The notes under the pieces are model-generated. The model was not told the origin of the DNA and made no database searches. It was given only the letters and a program-made list of their open reading frames with translations. Shown here piece after piece: positions 61,874-64,000 of a stretch of DNA of 64,000 bases (positions within the stretch are counted from its first letter, which is position 1; every line of letters begins with the position of its first letter). Location of the stretch: contig JAJYVU010000013.1 of NCBI GenBank assembly GCA_021791875.1, positions 1 through 64,000 on the forward strand, given 5' to 3'. A program made the translations under genes and the position numbers. This DNA is from Acidobacteriota bacterium. Its GTDB lineage: Bacteria > Acidobacteriota > Terriglobia > Terriglobales > Acidobacteriaceae.

Positions 61874-63409
61874 GTGCTGAACGGATCAATCTTATCGCTG
61901 ATAACCTTCCTGCCCCTCGCAGGAGCGATTATCCTTGCCCTGCTGCCCCGGCGCGGCCGCATCATCCAGTGGTGGGCCCTCCTGGTCACGCTCGCCACCT
62001 TTGTCCTTACGCTGCACCTGCCGGCGCATTTTGAATACGGACACTCAGGCTTCCAGTTCGTCATCAACGCGCCCTGGATCGCCCACCCTGCCATCCGTTA
62101 TCACCTCGGCATCGACGGACTCTCCATGTGGCTCGTCGTTCTCACCGGCTTCCTCGCGCCCATCGGCGTCCTCGTCTCCTGGAAGGCCATCGAGAATCGC
62201 ACCAAGGAGTTCTACTTCCTATTTCTGATCCAGCAGACCGCCATGCTCGGCGTCTTCGTCTCGCTCGACCTCTTCCTCTACTACGCCTTCTGGGAACTCA
62301 CGCTTGTCCCCATGGCCATCCTCATCGCCATGTTCGGCCGCACCCGCGGACCGCAGGCAGCCGTCAAGTTTTTCCTCTATGCCTTTATTCCCTCCGCGCT
62401 GCTGCTCGTCGCCATCCTCTGGCTCTATGCTGAAACAGGCACCTTCGAGTTCACCCAGTTGCAGAGCGCCATTGCCGCCGGCGGCCTCGGACCACAGGCA
62501 CTCTTCTGGGCCGCTCTGGTCTTCCTCGTAGCCTTCGCCGTCAAAGTCCCGGTCTTCCCGCTGCACGGCTGGCTCGCAGACGGTCTTACTGAAGCCCCCA
62601 CAGCCATGTCGATGGTGATCGCCGGCAAGCTCGGCCTTTACTCACTCATTCGCTTCAACCTCGGCCTCTTCCCTCAGCAGGCTCGCGAATTCGCCCCCTG
62701 GATGATCGCCCTTGCCGTCATCGGCCTCATCTATGGCGCGCTCGTCGCCCTCGTACAGCGCGATATGAAGCGCCTGGTCGCCTACTCCATCCTCAGCCAG
62801 CTCAGCTTCTGCACGCTCGGCATCTTCTGCTTCTCCATTACCGGCCTCGATGGCGCCGTCTATCAGATCATCAATGAAGGCGTCTCCGGTGGCGCGCTGC
62901 TCGTCCTGCTCGGCATCCTTTACGAGCGCTACGGCACCTTCGAAATCTCCGAGTACGGCGGCCTCTCCAAACGCCTGCCGCACATGGCCACCCTCTACGT
63001 CATCACCACGCTCTCGCTCATCGGCCTGCCCATCCTCAACGGCTTTGTCGGCGAGTTCCTGGTCCTTAGCGGCAGCTTCGTTGGCCATCACGGATGGGTC
63101 GTCGCCGCCACTCTCGGCGTCATCCTCAGCGCCTCCTACATGCTCTGGTTCATCCAGCGCGTCTTCTACGGCCCACCATCCTCCCTGGTCGAAAACAGGC
63201 CCACCGCTGACGTCAACTTCCGCGAGTTCGTCACCCTCTGGCCCATGGTGCTGCTCATGGTCGTCATGGGCGTCGCTTCGCCCTTCTGGATCCGCGGCAT
63301 CGAAGACGGTGTTCGCCCCCTCGCCAATCCTCCTATGACACAACCGGTTGCCCAGATTCACGGCCGCAGCCTTCCGGCGCAGGCAAGCATCCTGAAAGGA
63401 AGGCAGTAA
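61874..63409 (+). CDS. nuoM: NADH-quinone oxidoreductase subunit M
   Basis: 511 residues from GTG 61874. Antiporter-like proton-pumping subunit with 14 helices. Landmarks: YHLGIDGLSMWLVVLTGFLAPI, LYYAFWELTLVPMAILI, FAVKVPVFPLHGWLADGLTEAPTAMSMVIAG, YSILSQLSFCTLGIF and QIINEGVSGGALLVLLGILYERYGT, where Gln-Asn-Glu replaces the usual HMxNHG motif. nuoN starts three bases after its stop. Confidence 0.96.
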   Translation: MLNGSILSLITFLPLAGAIILALLPRRGRIIQWWALLVTLATFVLTLHLPAHFEYGHSGFQFVINAPWIAHPAIRYHLGIDGLSMWLVVLTGFLAPIGVLVSWKAIENRTKEFYFLFLIQQTAMLGVFVSLDLFLYYAFWELTLVPMAILIAMFGRTRGPQAAVKFFLYAFIPSALLLVAILWLYAETGTFEFTQLQSAIAAGGLGPQALFWAALVFLVAFAVKVPVFPLHGWLADGLTEAPTAMSMVIAGKLGLYSLIRFNLGLFPQQAREFAPWMIALAVIGLIYGALVALVQRDMKRLVAYSILSQLSFCTLGIFCFSITGLDGAVYQIINEGVSGGALLVLLGILYERYGTFEISEYGGLSKRLPHMATLYVITTLSLIGLPILNGFVGEFLVLSGSFVGHHGWVVAATLGVILSASYMLWFIQRVFYGPPSSLVENRPTADVNFREFVTLWPMVLLMVVMGVASPFWIRGIEDGVRPLANPPMTQPVAQIHGRSLPAQASILKGRQ

Positions 63410-63412
63410 CCC

Positions 63413-64000
63413 ATGAACGGATCGATGACTGTCCTCCGCATACTTCCGGAAATCATCTTCACCCTCACCGGCGTCGCCATCATGCTGATCGACCCGGTCA
63501 TGCCAAAGCAGGCCAGCCGTAAGCCCCTCGGCTGGCTCGCCGCGTTCGGCGCCCTCGCCGCTCTCATCGCGAGCCTCTACCAGTATTCCCTTCCCGTCGG
63601 CACCGCCTACTTCGGCGTCGTACAGACGGACGCCTTCAGCGTCTTCTTCCATGTCCTCATCTCCGGCATCATCCTGGTTTCTGCGCTGGTCGTGCTCGAT
63701 GCCGTACACCCCGATACGGAAAGCCTCGGCGAACTCTTTGCCCTCATGTCTTTCGGCGCGGTCGGCATGCTGCTCATGACCAGCGGCGTCGAACTGCTGC
63801 TCGTCTTCATCGGCCTCGAAATCTCCTCCATCTCCACCTACATCCTCGCCGGATTCCGCCGCAAAACCGCCAAGAGCCCCGAATCAGCCCTCAAGTACTT
63901 CCTCCTCGGCTCCTTCGCCACGGCGTTTTTCCTCTATGGCATCGCGCTCACCTACGGCGCCACTGGAACCACCCGCATCACCGACATCGCCGCCGGCCTC
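63413..64000 (+). CDS. nuoN: NADH-quinone oxidoreductase subunit N (3' end outside window)
   Basis: The first 196 residues of the ND2-like proton-pumping subunit, open to the window edge. It begins [20 protein letters not shown] and continues with helix-rich sequence including [20 protein letters not shown] and [25 protein letters not shown], which are diagnostic of NuoN. ATG 63413 follows the nuoM stop by three bases. It completes the membrane arm. Confidence 0.95.
   Translation, partial: MNGSMTVLRILPEIIFTLTGVAIMLIDPVMPKQASRKPLGWLAAFGALAALIASLYQYSLPVGTAYFGVVQTDAFSVFFHVLISGIILVSALVVLDAVHPDTESLGELFALMSFGAVGMLLMTSGVELLLVFIGLEISSISTYILAGFRRKTAKSPESALKYFLLGSFATAFFLYGIALTYGATGTTRITDIAAGL

Overview
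The window looks like chromosomal DNA from an Acidobacteriota member, probably family Acidobacteriaceae. This is inferred from the high GC content, a large soluble Ser/Thr kinase with TPR repeats, a seven-POTRA Omp85 protein beside TamB, a homodimeric pyruvate dehydrogenase E1 and an ArgJ-type arginine pathway. No 16S gene or other species marker is present. Most genes are housekeeping; short accessory patches lie at 1-2950, 11250-12260 and 27300-27900.

Left end (1-3053): the end of a copper-resistance pair (copA, copB), a truncated copy of a tRNA-Arg 3' half, a deleted DUF4136 gene and an unknown membrane protein, ending at an intact tRNA-Arg(CCU). The partial tRNA copy in direct orientation suggests an integration site. 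From 3162 to 13356: an alcohol dehydrogenase, an O-methyltransferase, a DinB-like protein, glyS, glyQ, recO, an atypical glnA, a vapBC-like toxin-antitoxin pair coupled to a small membrane protein under a strong palindromic operator, and a ThiF/MoeB-type enzyme.

From 13485 to 27893: an outer-membrane biogenesis operon (seven-POTRA Omp85, SurA-N protein without a PPIase domain, TamB) with overlapping start and stop codons, then a triple-BON protein, a UbiA-family prenyltransferase, pheA, lon and two small unknown genes. From 28023 to 43434: a FAD oxidoreductase, an AhpD-like protein, a CAP-domain protein, an orphan peptide-transporter-type permease, thiS, a TPR protein kinase, a sialate acetylesterase, an orphan ABC ATPase, argJ, a degenerate E1-alpha-like protein and aceE.

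From 43645 to 50800: a Wzi-like barrel with an SLH-like N-terminus, gpmI and eno (consecutive glycolytic steps on the minus strand), a secreted TrbI-like protein and a VOC-family protein. From 50951 to the right edge runs a complex I operon in the order nuoA-C-D-orf-E-F-G-H-J-K-L-M-N. It lacks nuoB and nuoI at their usual places and has an unknown gene between nuoD and nuoE. Together lower glycolysis, pyruvate dehydrogenase, a possible menaquinone-pathway prenyltransferase and complex I suggest an aerobic respiring heterotroph.

No CRISPR array, complete insertion sequence, integrase or rRNA gene was seen.
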